Notes: generated by a model from the letters alone, not told the origin. A DNA stretch of 64,000 nt from Brasenia schreberi (GCA_036023115.1 JAYKKT010000090.1:30124501-30188500); one strand, 5' to 3'; counted from the stretch's first letter, positions 47,016-63,892 are shown. Translations and numbers: made by a program.

Positions 47016-47946
47016 ATCTCAGGATATAGCTACAAACAAATGAACCTCGATATCACGGACAATAAAATCAGCAAAAGGAAACTCTCTCATAAGAAGCAAA
47101 AGAAGAATTTCATAAGAAAGAGAAGAATTTGAAGCATTCCCCTGGTGATGATTTTTCCACAGCAGACACCAAATTCGCATTTACAACAATAACATCTCAG
47201 AACACCACGAATTTCCATAAACCATCAGCGTACATCATATGGTCAGTAGAAGAAACCCATAACCGTATTTCAAGGAACTAACTCAAAATCACGAAGGCTA
47301 ACAATATTCCAAATTAATCCCAATAGTCCAAATACAGAAGAAAAGGCCGAAATTGAGACACAGTTAGAAGGGAAAGAACACCTTCTTCTCCCACTGCATA
47401 AAAATGAAACATCTACACAGAATTTCTAAGAAAATCCCAAATCATCCATCTTTAATCATCTTAAGTAACACAATTGCAACCTCGAAACAAAACCAGCAAA
47501 TTGTGTACATATTAGAATTGAAACAACATTAATTGATCGAAGACGCGGAAGATCTCACCCGCCCCTTCGCCGAATCGGGGAGAGAGAGAGAGAGGTAAAA
47601 TCTCCGTCTTTCGTGATTCCGCTCCCTTTACCTGTCGTATATGCGCAGGGCCCCAAAATCCAATCATGCAAGTCACTTGCACGTGTAAGGACCTGATCTC
47701 CGCAATGCCAGCCAATGAAGCGTGTCTCATGTACGCGAACTTCGCGTGCGCCGGCGCAATACGGCGATACGAAGTTACGCGAATACCCATGACTGTGACT
47801 TCGTAGTCATGGGAAGGCAGATGATGACTCCCTCTTCCACACGGACTGGAGAGTTACGAAAGCGGGTTACTTCTTGGTCCGCTTATAACCCATAACCCGG
47901 CGTCGGTGTTGCGAACTCTAACCCGACACATTGTACAAGGATCTAC
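47016..47946. other. Intergenic with a GC-richer segment
   Basis: 47540-47800 is GC-richer than its surroundings and includes a short GA run, like a promoter/5' UTR, but I can attach no coding region. The open frame on the minus strand here (47512-47790) matches nothing known to me. Confidence 0.35.
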
Positions 47947-48395
<449 letters not shown>

Positions 48396-48767
48396 AGATC
48401 AATAGAAATAATGTCACTAATACCAACAAAGTATCATCTCCAATCATTCATTAAAAAAATATGTTTGAAAAGTGGTAACCCTGAAAAATGTAGTTTTGGA
48501 GCACTCTAGTGTATGTATACTGTTAAACTTTTGAACTAGTTTTTTAAGACCTCCATTTTCCAGTATTTTAGGAAGGACATAAATTTTTAGTGTTAAACAA
48601 TTAGGGAATTAAGATTTAAATCATTAATTAAATAGAGACCTTATAGCTAATGACATTAGTTTTTCATGTCTTGTAAACCTCAAATTCCTTTTTCTTCTTA
48701 ATAATAGAAATCTCTGAACCCTATCCAGTTACCATGAAAATCTTATATTCTTGTAATATGCTGATAA

Positions 48768-48874
48768 TTTGAGGCCGAAGCCTAACAGACACACATGCAC
48801 TCCCCGAGAACTGAACTAGCAACCTGCCACTAGGTATGAGAGCATCCTACCGGTGAGCTAATGCTTTGGGTGCT
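48768..48874 (-). repeat. tRNA-derived SINE (family 1), degenerate
   Basis: On the minus strand GCATTAGCTCACCGGTAGGA is an A-box-like start, CAGTTCTCGGGG a weak B box, followed by GTGCATGTGTGTCTGTTAGG and CTTCGGCCTC, as in the other family-1 copies. Confidence 0.55.
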
Positions 48875-51714
48875 TATAAACCTACTTTTTACTACACCAA
48901 CTCACACATTGAACTATCAAAAGAAAATCTCATATTGGATCATAAAATTAAGGAATTGAGTTCCCTTACAATGTGTCCCACTTCACACTTTTTCGCTAAA
49001 GGTGTCCGGTTTGAACCCAAAAGGGCAGATTGAACCGGACTCGAACTGCCTCTGGAACCAGATACGAATGAACTGGAACGGGAGCTTAACCAAGAACCCT
49101 GGATCAATTTGGTTTCCAAGTTCCTCGAAACTAGACTGTAACTAGAACTAGTAGTATGAAACCAAGAGCTCCAAATCATATTTCCAAAATCTCACCTTTG
49201 ATCCATGGTTTCTTAAATGAATCCAAAACCAAATGAGGCCAAAACCTGAAACTAAGACTACTATGGGACCAAATTTAGAACCGGATCCGGAACTAGCATA
49301 ACCGAAACTTAAGGGGAGCGGTTTGGTTCTGGTTCCAAGCTTTGGCTGAACTAGAATTGGTGTATGGAATTGCCTGTCTCAATTTAACCAAAACCAACCA
49401 GGTCTGTCTTCCCCTTCTTTTAAAGGCAAATAAAGCTATTGATTAGTACCTTTTGATTAGCAACATTGGAAAGTTGCAACTCCATGAAAACCCTTTAATA
49501 GAAACTCCACAACAATCAATTGTAAGTCTTTCCCCAATCAATCTTCAATACAAAGTAATATGCCTTATTTTTCGAAGTGAGATATAGTATGCACTATTTT
49601 TCGTGCAATAAGGATATTGTATTTCATGTGTTTGCTTGATACAAAACTTAAAAGCGGAGACCGAGAGCAGAGCGAGGGATTTCAGGGCCTTAGGAGACCG
49701 AATTAGTCTTTAATTTATATTTTAAATCTCTTCAATATGTCAAAAAGCTCGTTCATTAAGATAAGAAATGACTTGTTTTGTAATGTTTATTACTTACACG
49801 AATTCCCTCTTTAAAAATATCCCAATTATCCTAAAAAAAATAGCTAAACCATCTATGCCCAGTGCTTTGAACTTACCTATACAAAGATACCATCCCTAAT
49901 TTCTTGGTTTGTAACCGGGTGAATTAATTTATTTAGTTGTTCATTTCTAGACTAGTGAAGGAAAGAATTGGGTGTCGTGTGGAACCAATAGTCCTCACTG
50001 TCCTCTTTCCACCTTCCTCCTTTCCTTAACATATCGATTTCCTTTTAATTTTTTTCTTTCAATAGTGGTGCACATACATTCAGTCGGAGTGCACATATAA
50101 AACCATCACCTTCACGAGATAAAATATAGAATAATCACCTTTATGAATAAGGAAACAAAATAATCATGGTAAGGATACAATAAAGATGATGTTCACCCTG
50201 TAAACTATGAACCAGTGATGATTGGTGCTGGAAAAAGAAGAGAGCTGCCCATTTTCGGGTCAACTCGGCTCACGTCGAGCTCGTTTGTGTTTGGTTCAAA
50301 ATCTACACGAGCTGGCTCGTCAAGGTATTGGAGCAAAATATACGTAGATGAACATGATGAGAACACATATATTCCATTGAATGCTCTACCTCAGGGCATC
50401 GACATAAGTTCATTAATCTAGCTCCTTTGCAATGAAAATTTGCATATCTACATCTAACATGCCCTTTAAAAGGACTTCATACAGCAGAAATTGTAACTTG
50501 TCAACTTTGGCAAACTGGAAATGCATGGAAGTGACACCAAGTCCACCTTGTGATGGCATTGCTTGGTTGATGTCAAACAACCAGTCGAAAAGATGTCTTA
50601 CGCAAGCACCAAGCCGACTTGTCTCTCTCACGTTTGATCTCTCAAAATCAACAGAAAATAAATGAAATCTCAAAGGTGGATTATGGTATAATTCCCTCTA
50701 CAATAAGGACTAGCACCCCTATATAGTCTAAGATCAAAATGCGAAAAGACTTAATTATACTGACATGATGACACGATATGAATGAAAAAATACTTAAACA
50801 TAAACATACCAAATGTGACACGATGACACTAATGTGGATCTCATATAATTTGGATAAAAAATCTCAAGTCCAACACTAGAACTATGATCCAAATGACTAT
50901 AAATGAAATCAAATCTAAATCGTACGATGGCTCCATCTGATCGGTGTCCTGTGATATAACTTGTTATCAAAGAAGCATCGAGATTGGCAGCAACAAATCT
51001 AGAAATTCTCGGTGCGGGAGAAGAAAATAACCCGTAGAACCATTTAGGATGAGCAAACTACATATTATAGCCCTAGTCCACATGATTCAACCATGGGCTA
51101 CAACTGTTTTCTTTCTTGGTTAATTTTGGTTGAGTTGATGCCACACCATGGCTTATTTAAATACCATACTGAGAACAGCAGCCCTGTAGCAGAAGGGGTG
51201 TGAGGCAACAAAGGTTCCAAGTTCAACCTCAACCAGAGGCATGTATCATGTAAGTCATGATGTTGTGTTCCCGATCAATTTTCTTGTCTGAAACAATAAT
51301 TTGACCACAACAATGAGGGACACCAACATACACACACAATAACAAGAGCACTTTTTCCAATTAATTATTAATCGTAATGTCTCCAAACACTGATAATTTC
51401 TATAAACTCAGGTTATGATCCAAACTTAATTGAGCATGTTGCTTAATCCCCCATTTTGTATAGGTCTGTTGCTTTAACCACTAGTTGTCCTCCACCAGCT
51501 TCCACTGCTCAAAACCTCTCTCCAACGACCAACACTACTATCATCACCATCAAAACCACCCAAAAAACCATCTATATATAAATGTTTCAAGTGTTTAGGT
51601 GGTTTTGATGGTGACAATGGCAATTTTAACTGGTGGATGACGGTTTTGTAAAAGGGAGAGAGACATAAAGAGAAGTTACTTCAAAGGACTTTTTGCCATT
51701 TAATTTTTCTCATG

Positions 51715-51717
<3 letters not shown>
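48875..51717. other. Intergenic, no gene recognised
   Basis: Around 48990-49400 many variants of GGAACC/GGTTCC motifs recur, as in the stretch at 10017-10778. A short frame near 50432-50665 looks somewhat protein-like but I cannot match it to any family. A weak SINE-like stretch lies near 51185-51260. Confidence 0.35.
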
Positions 51718-51765
<48 letters not shown>

Positions 51766-51788
51766 TACATACATATATATATATATAC

Positions 51789-51819
<31 letters not shown>

Positions 51820-51901
51820 CACATACATACATACATACATACACATATACATATACATATACATATACATACATACATACATACATATATGTGTGTGTGT
51901 A
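51718..51901. repeat. AT/ATAC microsatellite
   Basis: AT repeats passing into ATAC/ACAT tetranucleotides and ending with GT repeats. Open frames rich in Tyr, Ile, Thr and His here are repeat artefacts. Confidence 0.95.
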
Positions 51902-52945
51902 TAAGGAGAGCGAGTTACTTATAGGGCCTTGCTGCCATTTACATTTCTCATGGTCATAGTTTCAGGTATTGAGCTCGTAACCCTTCACTTGAGGGTTCTC
52001 TTGGATCGAACTTATAGTTAGGAGTGTCACGGCACCTTGTGCATTGCTCATAAATCTATGAGAAAGTAACGACGTATGATAATTGTAAATCCATTTTCAA
52101 CTTGCGTTGGAGCATTATTCTCAACCACTTTTTCATGCAAGGGCTCAGTCTTCGTGCTTGCATTTAAGACGCAGATGTTGGTCCCATATTGGTCTTTACC
52201 ATGTTGCCAATAGTGCTTTCACGTTCTACCACCACCGGACCCACACTCTAGAAGTGGGTCCGGACCCATACCCATGAACTGGACCCACATTCGGACCCAA
52301 TCACTACGTTTTTTTTACTATATCCGGGTCTGACATCACTTACCTGTTTGTTATTCTATCTTTTGAACAGTTGCGTCGTGCAACGCAGACGTGTTGGATC
52401 TTAGATCATGACATTGAAAACGACAAATAAAATAATATTGAGTAGTTAAGTTTTCTCTTAAAGTAACTCAAATAACCTTAAACTAACTATTGTTCAATTT
52501 TGGGGTTTGTCAAGCTCGCTGCTTCAAAGCTTGCAAAAGATAAACCCAAAATAATGGGGATAAATGATTCTCAAGTTAGAGAATTCGGATATCCATGATC
52601 CGTCTTGGACAAGCATGGATGTAGCTAGCACGCCACACACCCGGTATTGAACCCGTGACCCGCTGTGTTTGTGAGAACTTTTGATAAAAGATCCGGATTG
52701 TGCTGTGTGGTAATTGTCAGCTACGTAATGCAACCTTTGTTGAATATCCGAATTCTTGAGATGGATCATATAACGTAAACTAAAAAGTATTGGATATCTG
52801 AATTTGATAATACTGTTCCTTTTGGATTCGGTTTTGGGTTTCTAGAGTCCACATCGGACAATGGATGTGTCTACCTAAAATTATTAATCTTTATTACAAA
52901 TTTTTTTATTGGAAGGAAAGGAAACTCTGAGGAAAAGCAGAAAAA
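51902..52945. other. Upstream region of RABA1 with an inverted-repeat element
   Basis: At 52569-52764 a unit of about 190 bp is bounded by inverted copies of GAATTCGGATAT with adjacent TCTCAAG. On the minus strand its centre holds CACGGGTTCAATACCGGGTG, a good B box, so it may be a SINE or a MITE. Near 52225-52290 GGACCC motifs recur. No gene is visible. Confidence 0.45.
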
Positions 52946-52954
52946 TTTATAAAG
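52946..52954 (+). promoter_or_regulatory. Candidate TATA box of the RABA1 gene
   Basis: TTTATAAAG lies 80-88 bp upstream of the RABA1 ATG, with a GA-rich leader (52985-53009) between, as is common in plant 5' UTRs. Based only on sequence and spacing. Confidence 0.5.
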
Positions 52955-53012
52955 CAGCTCGGAAGAAGAGGAAAATCAAATATTGAGAGAGGAGAGAGAG
53001 AGAGAGAGGTGA

Positions 53013-56602
<3,590 letters not shown>

Positions 56603-58035
56603 CTTTCCGACGTACTTCATGGAGACATCAACCCTCTCTTACCGAAGCTCCCCTGCATGTTCATTTTGTAGAATCTGCATTATTTTGCTGGATCGTAGAG
56701 TAGCACCAACGTTTTCTTCGAGGTTTTTGGTTTGATAATGTTAATCTACGAATTGTCACTTTAAGTTCCATATGTATCATGTGAGGTACCTTCATTGTGA
56801 ATCCGTTCCACACCGTGAACCATTGTTGAGGGAACGTCTGAAGTGTCAAACAACAGGAGCCAAAATGAGGCGAGCAAAGCAACCATTGTTCGTTGCTCGG
56901 TTGGTGTTTCTGTAATAATGACCCTTAGCTAACCACTAGCTGAACAGCCATGGTTTGGACATGTTTGTCAACAGCTCGCTATCCTTTATATGAATCAAGT
57001 TGAGGGAGAGTTCTTGATCCTCTTCTTGATCATTCTCCTCTGTTATTTCTTACTTGTTCTAAAGAAACATAAACCAGGTCTAGTTTGCAGGATGAGGTAC
57101 GAGGGCTTTTGTAAACTCTAAAGTCTTTTCCGTGAAATTTTTGAAGAAAAATAATCTTTTCATTTACCTTGCGCCAAGTCTATCTTCAGTTTGGATGGTT
57201 CAGCGAACTGAACAAGGACGAGGTAGGAACAAAACGAACCAAACCGAATCGACCCCATATGGACTCGAGCACTTGGGTTCACATACAAGGGACTTTAAGG
57301 GTGGCGTCATCATACCTGCCCGCTTGCATGCAACATGGATCCTGCTACACTGGCCAGCAGCAGTCGACGACTTCATATTGTACAAAGAAATGAGAGAGAG
57401 AGAGAGAGAGAGTCCGGCATGAGTAGGCTACCTACATTTCCTTCAAATTCAAGGAGGCGACTGAATGCGTTGGAGTTTATAAGCGGTTCCTCTTTATGTT
57501 TTGGAAATTGAGGTGGAAGGTTTCGGTTGTCATTGTTTCCAGGTTCATGTCATTATGGCAGTGTTTTCTCTAAATTTAGTTCGCCTTACAGGCTTATCCA
57601 ATCCGCCGATGACTACCAATTTCTTTCGTATTGAGAAGGAGAGAGACAAAGAGACCATTTGACAATCGCCTTTTTCCTAAGTGTTTTCAAATCTCGACCA
57701 TGGATTTTGATATGTATGTATATATAGAGAGTACAGTCTATACGTACATTCATTTATGCTCTTGATGTTAGGTAAATAATATCAGATGTATTTAATGTAC
57801 TTATTTTTTAAATTTAAATTTTAACTGTCAATCTCATCAATCTAGCAATTGAGATTTTTGAAAATGATCGAGCATGAACTAATTTCTCTCTCTATATATA
57901 TATTATATATAGAGAGTATATAAGAGAGAGAAAGATGCGACAAATGTTCATTTATTTCAAGTGTTATGGGACCACCGGAAAAGTAATAATAGTCAAAGCT
58001 GCAGATGCCCATCATCTACCCGATGGCTGGTATTT
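56603..58035. other. RABA1 3' UTR and intergenic DNA
   Basis: The first few hundred bases are probably the 3' UTR. A GA run lies at about 57392-57412. Short open frames at 57130-57420 overlap one another in different frames and match nothing known. Confidence 0.4.
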
Positions 58036-58213
58036 CTTTTTGTTACAAAGGGAGGCGTAAGCCCAACAGGCTAACATAAAGACACATGCACCCCCTGGGA
58101 ATCGAACTCCCCACGGACCCATCAGTACTGACGCCCACCGCCTGCTGTTGCACTCCCCACCAGTAGCAAGGGCGTCAGACAGCCCTGCCGGTAGAGCCAA
58201 CGCTCTTTGTATG
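58036..58213 (-). repeat. tRNA-derived SINE (family 1), longest copy
   Basis: The minus strand has GTTGGCTCTACCGGCAGGGC (A-box region), a B-box-like GGGAGTTCGATTCCC, GGGTGCATGTGTC and CTTACGCCTCCC ending in TTTGTAACAAA. It appears to have a partial internal duplication of the segment around GGGGAGT. Confidence 0.65.
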
Positions 58214-58898
58214 GATGGTTGGTATTTTGAAACTGTAATATTCCATCATCTTAGTTGCCGTCTGCCACCAACCAAGGTACATTAGATTAATTCGACTCCT
58301 TCAAGCAAACTAAGGTCCGAACATAGGCATCCAATGCATGTTTTCTGGCTTTATCATTGCAATTATGTTGCCGCTATAATTTGTTCTATAACGGCCAACA
58401 AGCTTGTACGTGCGATCATGCTGCCCACGGAAACTAGGGCATGTAAATGAACCAAGCCGCTCGTAGTTCAGCTCGTGGCCAGCTCATTTTATGTTGCTTT
58501 TTCATATAATTTGAGCATATGAGCTGAACATGAACATGATCGGTTGGGCTCGCAAAAGCTCGTGAAATAACAAATTTCCAAATTTTCAGCTCAACCATTC
58601 TCCCAATATAATTGTACTAATTTTTGCAGGCCTTTTGAATGCTCCCTTTCCTGTTGTTTATATGTAATACATACAAATTTACTATTAATAGAAATTATCC
58701 TCTTGAGACCTCATGAATCAACTGAAACCTTAGATTCCTACTAAAACCACAATGATTCAACAAAGAACAAAACATAACCAAAAAGTTCTCCGAGTGTGAA
58801 CCTTTCATTTGATCATCACTTCACTTATTCAAAGAACAACAACTACAACAACAACTAAGCCTTTTCCCATACTAGACGGGGTCGGCTACATGGATTCT

Positions 58899-60713
58899 TT
58901 ATTTCCACAGATCCCTATCGTGTGCCATGTTAGCAGTTAACTCCCAATAAGCTAGATCATTCTTTATTGTTTCTTTCCAACACTTTTGTGGTCGTCCTCT
59001 ACCTCTTTTAATACTTTCCAAATTTAGTTTTCCTAACCTTCTTACAGGTTCTTCTTTTGATCTTCTTTCTATATGTCCAAACCATCTTAAACGATGTTCT
59101 CTCATTTTATCCTCTATTGGTGCCACTACTAATTTGTTTCTAATAACCTCATTATGTATACGGTCTTTTCTTGTATGACCACTCATCTATCTCAACATCT
59201 TCATTTCTGTCATAGACATCTTTTGTACATGTTGATGATTAACTGCCCAACACTCAGAACCATAAAACATGGCAGGCCTAATTGCTGCTCTATAATATTT
59301 ACCTTCTAACTTTAATGGTATCTTCTTATCACAAAGAATACCTGATGCTCCTCTCCATTTTAATCAACCAGCATTAATTCTATGTGTAACATTTCCATCA
59401 ATTCTTCCATCACTCTCAAAAATTGACCCTAGGTATTTAAAACTTTCCTTTTGAAGAATGCAATGTGTGCCAATTTTAATTTCCATGTCATCTGAAGTAA
59501 CCAAATGATCAAACTTACGTTCCATATATTCTGTCTTTGTTCTACTAAGTCGGAGGCCTTTGCTTTCTAATGTTTCTCTCCATGGTTCCAATTTTCTATT
59601 AACTTTTTCCTTAGACTCCTCCACTAATACAATGTCATATGCAAATAACATACACCAAGGTACTTCATCTTGAATATGTTTTGTTAACTCATCCATCGCC
59701 ATTATAAATAAGTATGGACTTAAAGTTGATCCTTGATGTAACCCAATATTAACTTCAAAGAAGTCTGTCGTTCCTTCATGAGCCCTCACATATGTTTTTG
59801 CACCATCATACATGTCTCTTATAAGGTTAATATATGTCAATGGGATACCTCTTTTTTCCAAAGTTCTTCAAAGAACCTCCCTCGGTACCCTATCATAAGC
59901 TTTTTCTAGATCAATAAATATCATGTGAAGGTCTTTCTTTTTTGCTCTAAAATGTTCCATAAGACGTCTCAAAAGGTGAATCACTTCAATAGTAGATCTA
60001 CCTGGCATAAATCCAAATTGGTTCTCTGTTGTACTTGATACTTGTCTTAACCTACGTTCGATAATTCTTTCCCATAATTTCATAGTATGACTCATTAACT
60101 TGATACCTCGATAATTCGCACAATTTTGAATGTCTCCCTTGTTCTTATATACGGGTATAAGTGTACTTGCTCTCCATTCCTCGGGCATCTTTTGGTTTTT
60201 CCATATTTCATTAAATAGTCTTGTGAGCCAAGTGATTCCTGTTTCTCCTAGTATTTTCCAAACTTCTATAGGAATATTATCTGGTCCTACCGATTTACCA
60301 CTCCTCATATGTTTAAGAGCCTCTTTGACTTCATTCTTTTGAATACGTCGGTAGAAATTGTGGTTTATATACTTTTCTGACTTGGCTAAATCTCCTAAAC
60401 TAATACTAACATCTTTATTTTCATTAAAAAGATTATAAAAATAGTTTTTCCATCTATTTCTTATATCATCATTTGCCACTAGAATTTTTTCATCCTCGTC
60501 TTTTATGCATCTAACATAATTAAGATCTGTAGTTTTCTTATTTCTAGCCTTAGCTATCCTAAAAATATCTCTTTCACCCTCTTTTGAGTTGAGTTTTTTA
60601 TATAAGTCCTTCCAAATCTTAGCTTTTGCTTCACTAACGGCCTTCTTTGCTTTCTTATAAGCTTCTAAAGTTTCACTAGTTTTCTTTGCATAATGTAATT
60701 TGTAACATGCCAT
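58899..60713 (-). pseudogene. LINE reverse transcriptase and C-terminal region (broken)
   Basis: Reverse transcriptase of the RTE clade in one frame, cut by stops at 59868 and 59364 (both TGG to TGA, judged by the intron copy) and at 59189-59187 (TAG where Trp is expected). The active site reads MLFAYDIVLVEE, lacking the first catalytic Asp. The tail after the last stop ends with the conserved domain [20 protein letters not shown]. Confidence 0.88.
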
Positions 60714-61837
60714 CTTTGCCTTATTTTATTTTGTACTACTTCACTCCACCACCAAGCTTTTTTTTGTGCCGGTACACCTTTCTTAGATACCCCTAACACA
60801 TCTTTCGCCACTTTCCTAATATGTATAGCCATATTGTTCCACATATCAGAGGGTGTGCCAACATAATTCCAAACATCTCCTTGCAGGACTTTCTGTTTAA
60901 ATATATCTTTTTTCTCACTTTTGAGGTTCCACCATTTAGTCTGAATAGCTCGATGCACTCTTTTCTTCTTTGTCCATTTTTTTATTTGTAAATCCATAAC
61001 TAAAAGTCGATGTTGGGTGGTTAAGCTTTCTCCTGGAATTACCATACAATCTTTACAACATGCTCTATCTTTCTTTCTACAAATAAAGTAATCAATTTGT
61101 GTTTGTGATAAGCCACTCTTATAAGTAATTAAATGTTCATCTCGTTTTCTGAATATTGTATTGACTATAAAGAGCTCAAATGACATAGCAAAATTTAAAA
61201 TCTCCCTACCTTCCTCGTTTATATCCCCATAACCAAAGTTTCCATGAATCCCTTGATATCCTAATGCCTCTTTACCGACATGTCCATTTAAATCTCTTCC
61301 TAAACAAATCATCTCCCTTTGTGGAATCTTTTGAAACACCTTATCTAACTCTTCCCAAAAAACTGTCTTTATACTATCTTCTAGTCCTACTTGGGGTGCG
61401 TAAGCACAAACTATATTCAAAACCTCTGCTCCTAACACTAATTTCAATGTCATGATTCGGTCACCATATTGTTGTATGTCTACTACACTCTCCTTTAAAT
61501 CTTTATTTATGATAATACCAACTCCGTTTCAGGCCTTTTCTTTACCTGAGTACCATAATTTAAAACCTGTATCCTCTATCTCCTTTGCTTTTTCTCCAAC
61601 CCATTTTGTCTCTTGTAAAAATAGAATATGAATCTTCCTCCGAATCATAGTATCTACCACCTCCATTAGCTTACCCGATAATGTTCCGATATTCCAAGAA
61701 CTAATACGAATCTTATTATCTAGGACTAGCTTCCTTACCCCCCGCATCCGTCCATAATCAAAATGCGGAGACCCTCTCTGAAAAATTTTCACTACATTCG
61801 GGCGGTAATGTAATGGGACTAACTTCTTTACCCACAC
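60665..61837 (-). pseudogene. LINE endonuclease region (broken)
   Basis: Exonuclease/endonuclease/phosphatase-fold domain that would nick target DNA. It is one frame apart from a TGA near 61530 (probably from CGA) and then runs to a frameshift at about 60715. The motifs SSWNIG, LQETKW and NGHV and the late TQHRLLVMDL are visible. GRDLNGHVG stands where GGDFNGHVG is usual; the Asp and Asn are kept. Confidence 0.85.
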
Positions 61838-62121
61838 CCATCAATGATGTGGGAACCCTCTCTGCAATTGATTCACTACATTCGAGCGAAAATGTAGTAG
61901 CCCTTGCTTACTTCTTACTGCATTCGGGCTCTGCAGCACGTCGCTAGGCGGGGACGCCCCAAAGCAATGCTCATAATTTTTGTAATCCATATTGTAGAAA
62001 TCTGACGAAGTTTTACGCTGGGTGTCGAAAGCCTAACACAACCCTCCTTTTTTATCCGGGCTTGGGACCGGCAATGCAAGGGTGATCCCTTACATGGGCG
62101 GAGTTACTTATTCAAAGAACA

Positions 62122-62996
62122 TATGTAAGTAATAACCAAGAGTCCATAGGAAATTTTGTCCTGTCCCTCGCTCATCTCAAACGGCTATCTAAGGTAAATT
62201 AAGGGTCACTGCACTTCTTCATGAAAGCTGGCTTTAGATAAATACAGGTACTTTATTTGCAGCATTCAAACAAATATCTCTCACAACTCGGTTCACCTCG
62301 GCTTGTAAAAGGACTACAAACTGCCCATGAACATTCAAACTTTTTAGGGTTGTTCAGCTGGGTTAGCTCGGTCCATTCGACTCATTTACCAGCTCCATCC
62401 AAAACTCTGCACCAACCACAGGTCCTATAAAACTCATCTTACAGGTCAACAACCCAATCCTAAATATTTGCTCTTAGGCTGAGTGAAGCGTTCTTCTTTG
62501 CTTATGCCTCTTGCCTTTGCTTGCTTAAAAACAAAGATTTAGAATATCCAGGTAATTACGAACTATAGAACAAATCATGGGACAACCTGAGTGCAAATAT
62601 TCTTATTGCGTTATAAACCTTACCTAAGCTTGAACCACAGAAGTGGAAACCCTCCTATATGTATCTTTATATGCAAATTCATGCGGAAATTAATCGAATT
62701 CAAAGATTAAGAGAGAGTTCCCACGAGAGGTTCAAATCGGCTTGCATAATAAAATCAAAGACTTGGACAGAGTTCAAACAAAAGGTTCAAATTGGTTTTG
62801 TAGCATGGAAAGGTTGAATCAAGTGAGTTTTGGAGGCCTACAAAATCATTAAAGTGTTTGGAGAGATGCACAAACAAGAGGACCTTGAACATTTTCAAAT
62901 TGCTAAGCCCCATTGATTCTCCGAGAACCATCTGGCTCAAACAGTCCCTTGGAGAATTGTGGATCTCATAGATTTTCACAAAAAACCTGGTAACCC
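62122..62996. other. 3' flank of the UBC gene
   Basis: Nothing recognised; the part adjoining 62997 probably forms the 3' UTR. Confidence 0.4.
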
Positions 62997-63675
62997 TCAA
63001 CCTTCAATAACACCACCACCATCTGCATACTGCTTGAGAACGGCTTTCCTGTAGTCTACGGAATCACAATAGAATGAATGTTATTTTCAGCAAATAAGGG
63101 CGAGGTTGAACAAGAAATACCATGTTTAACACAAATCATCCAACACAATATGTTGTTATGTTTATGCTAAGTAGTACCCACCATCTTGATTGTTCCACAA
63201 TCCAGCGGCAAAGCTGTTCAGTGGACTTTCATTATTGGGTTCTGTAGATCAATGATGGAAATCAATCAGTAGCACCCAAAAAAAACTGACAGACTTTTCA
63301 TAACAAGCCCCACAGACCTCCTAGAAGACTCTGAATAGATAGAAGAACGGTCCGGCAGTCATATGCTGAAGACCATTTGTCCTGTTCATAGAAGTCTATT
63401 AGGTTTGTATAATCAATCGAGGGGAATCAAAAGACAACCATATATACCTGTAATATATCAAGGCATATGTTGCCGTATTGATCAATATTTGGATGGAAAC
63501 ACATGGTCTCGAATTTTACTTGTGGTGGTTTAAAAGGATAGTCCAAAGGGAAACGCAGAGACAGCTTAAAGGAAAGGCCTTCATAGGCGGTCCCCTTGCT
63601 TCCTTTTATGGTGCCAATCCAGGAAAAGATGTTTTCGGCTTCAGGGAATGCTGAAATTCCAGGGTCTCCACTCAT
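62997..63675 (-). CDS. UBC19/20: Ubiquitin-conjugating enzyme E2, UBC19/20 (UBE2C) type, 5' end outside window
   Basis: An E2 of the class that works with the anaphase-promoting complex in cell-cycle protein degradation. Four 3' exons are visible: 63675-63448, 63381-63318, 63241-63182 and 63055-62997, all GT-AG and in frame. They encode most of the UBC fold: FPEAENIFSWIGTIKGSKGT, then YPFKPPQVKFET, then HPNIDQYGNICLDILQ with the active-site Cys, DKWSSAYDCRTVLLSIQSLLG, EPNNESPLNSFAAGLWNNQD and a short C-terminus ending GGGVIEG. SIQSLLGEPN and the order of exons match UBC19/20. The N-terminal helix (about 50 residues or more, as in the family) must lie upstream beyond the right edge; no exon for it was found in 63676-64000. 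Confidence 0.9.
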
Positions 63676-63892
63676 CTGGTGATTCAAATGCAAATCAATT
63701 GAATGAAATAAGATAACCAAGACCATTTACTGGACCAGAAAATAACCAAGGCAGCCCACAACACATGCAGGCATGCATGCACACGCACAGACACAAAGAT
63801 AAAGGTACCAAGGACCAACAACACATGCAGGTGTGCACAGGCACACACCCCTACGATGTCACCCAACTTTTCATACTAAGTGGAGTGAGGTA

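Larger units (their letters stand above)
58823..62121 (-). mobile_element. Near-full-length RTE-type LINE with target-site duplication
   Basis: The element is 3.27 kb (58838-62105), the normal full size of an RTE LINE, flanked by ACTTATTCAAAGAACA (58823-58838 and 62106-62121, sharing the tail A). Reading minus: a 5' leader (62105-61840); apurinic endonuclease (SSWNIGTLSGK, FLQETKW, NGHVG, TQIDYFICRK); reverse transcriptase ([71 protein letters not shown]); C-terminal domain ([11 protein letters not shown]); and a TTG tail. It is dead: a frameshift near 60715, in-frame stops near 61530, 59868, 59364 and 59187, and FAYD instead of FADD at the RT active site. Confidence 0.93.

Noticed and set aside
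47512..47790. Minus-strand open frame in a GC-richer segment
   Set aside because: No recognisable domain and low-complexity GA region inside; more likely a promoter or leader.
50432..50665. A possible small gene
   Set aside because: Looks somewhat protein-like but no start context, partner exon or family could be recognised.
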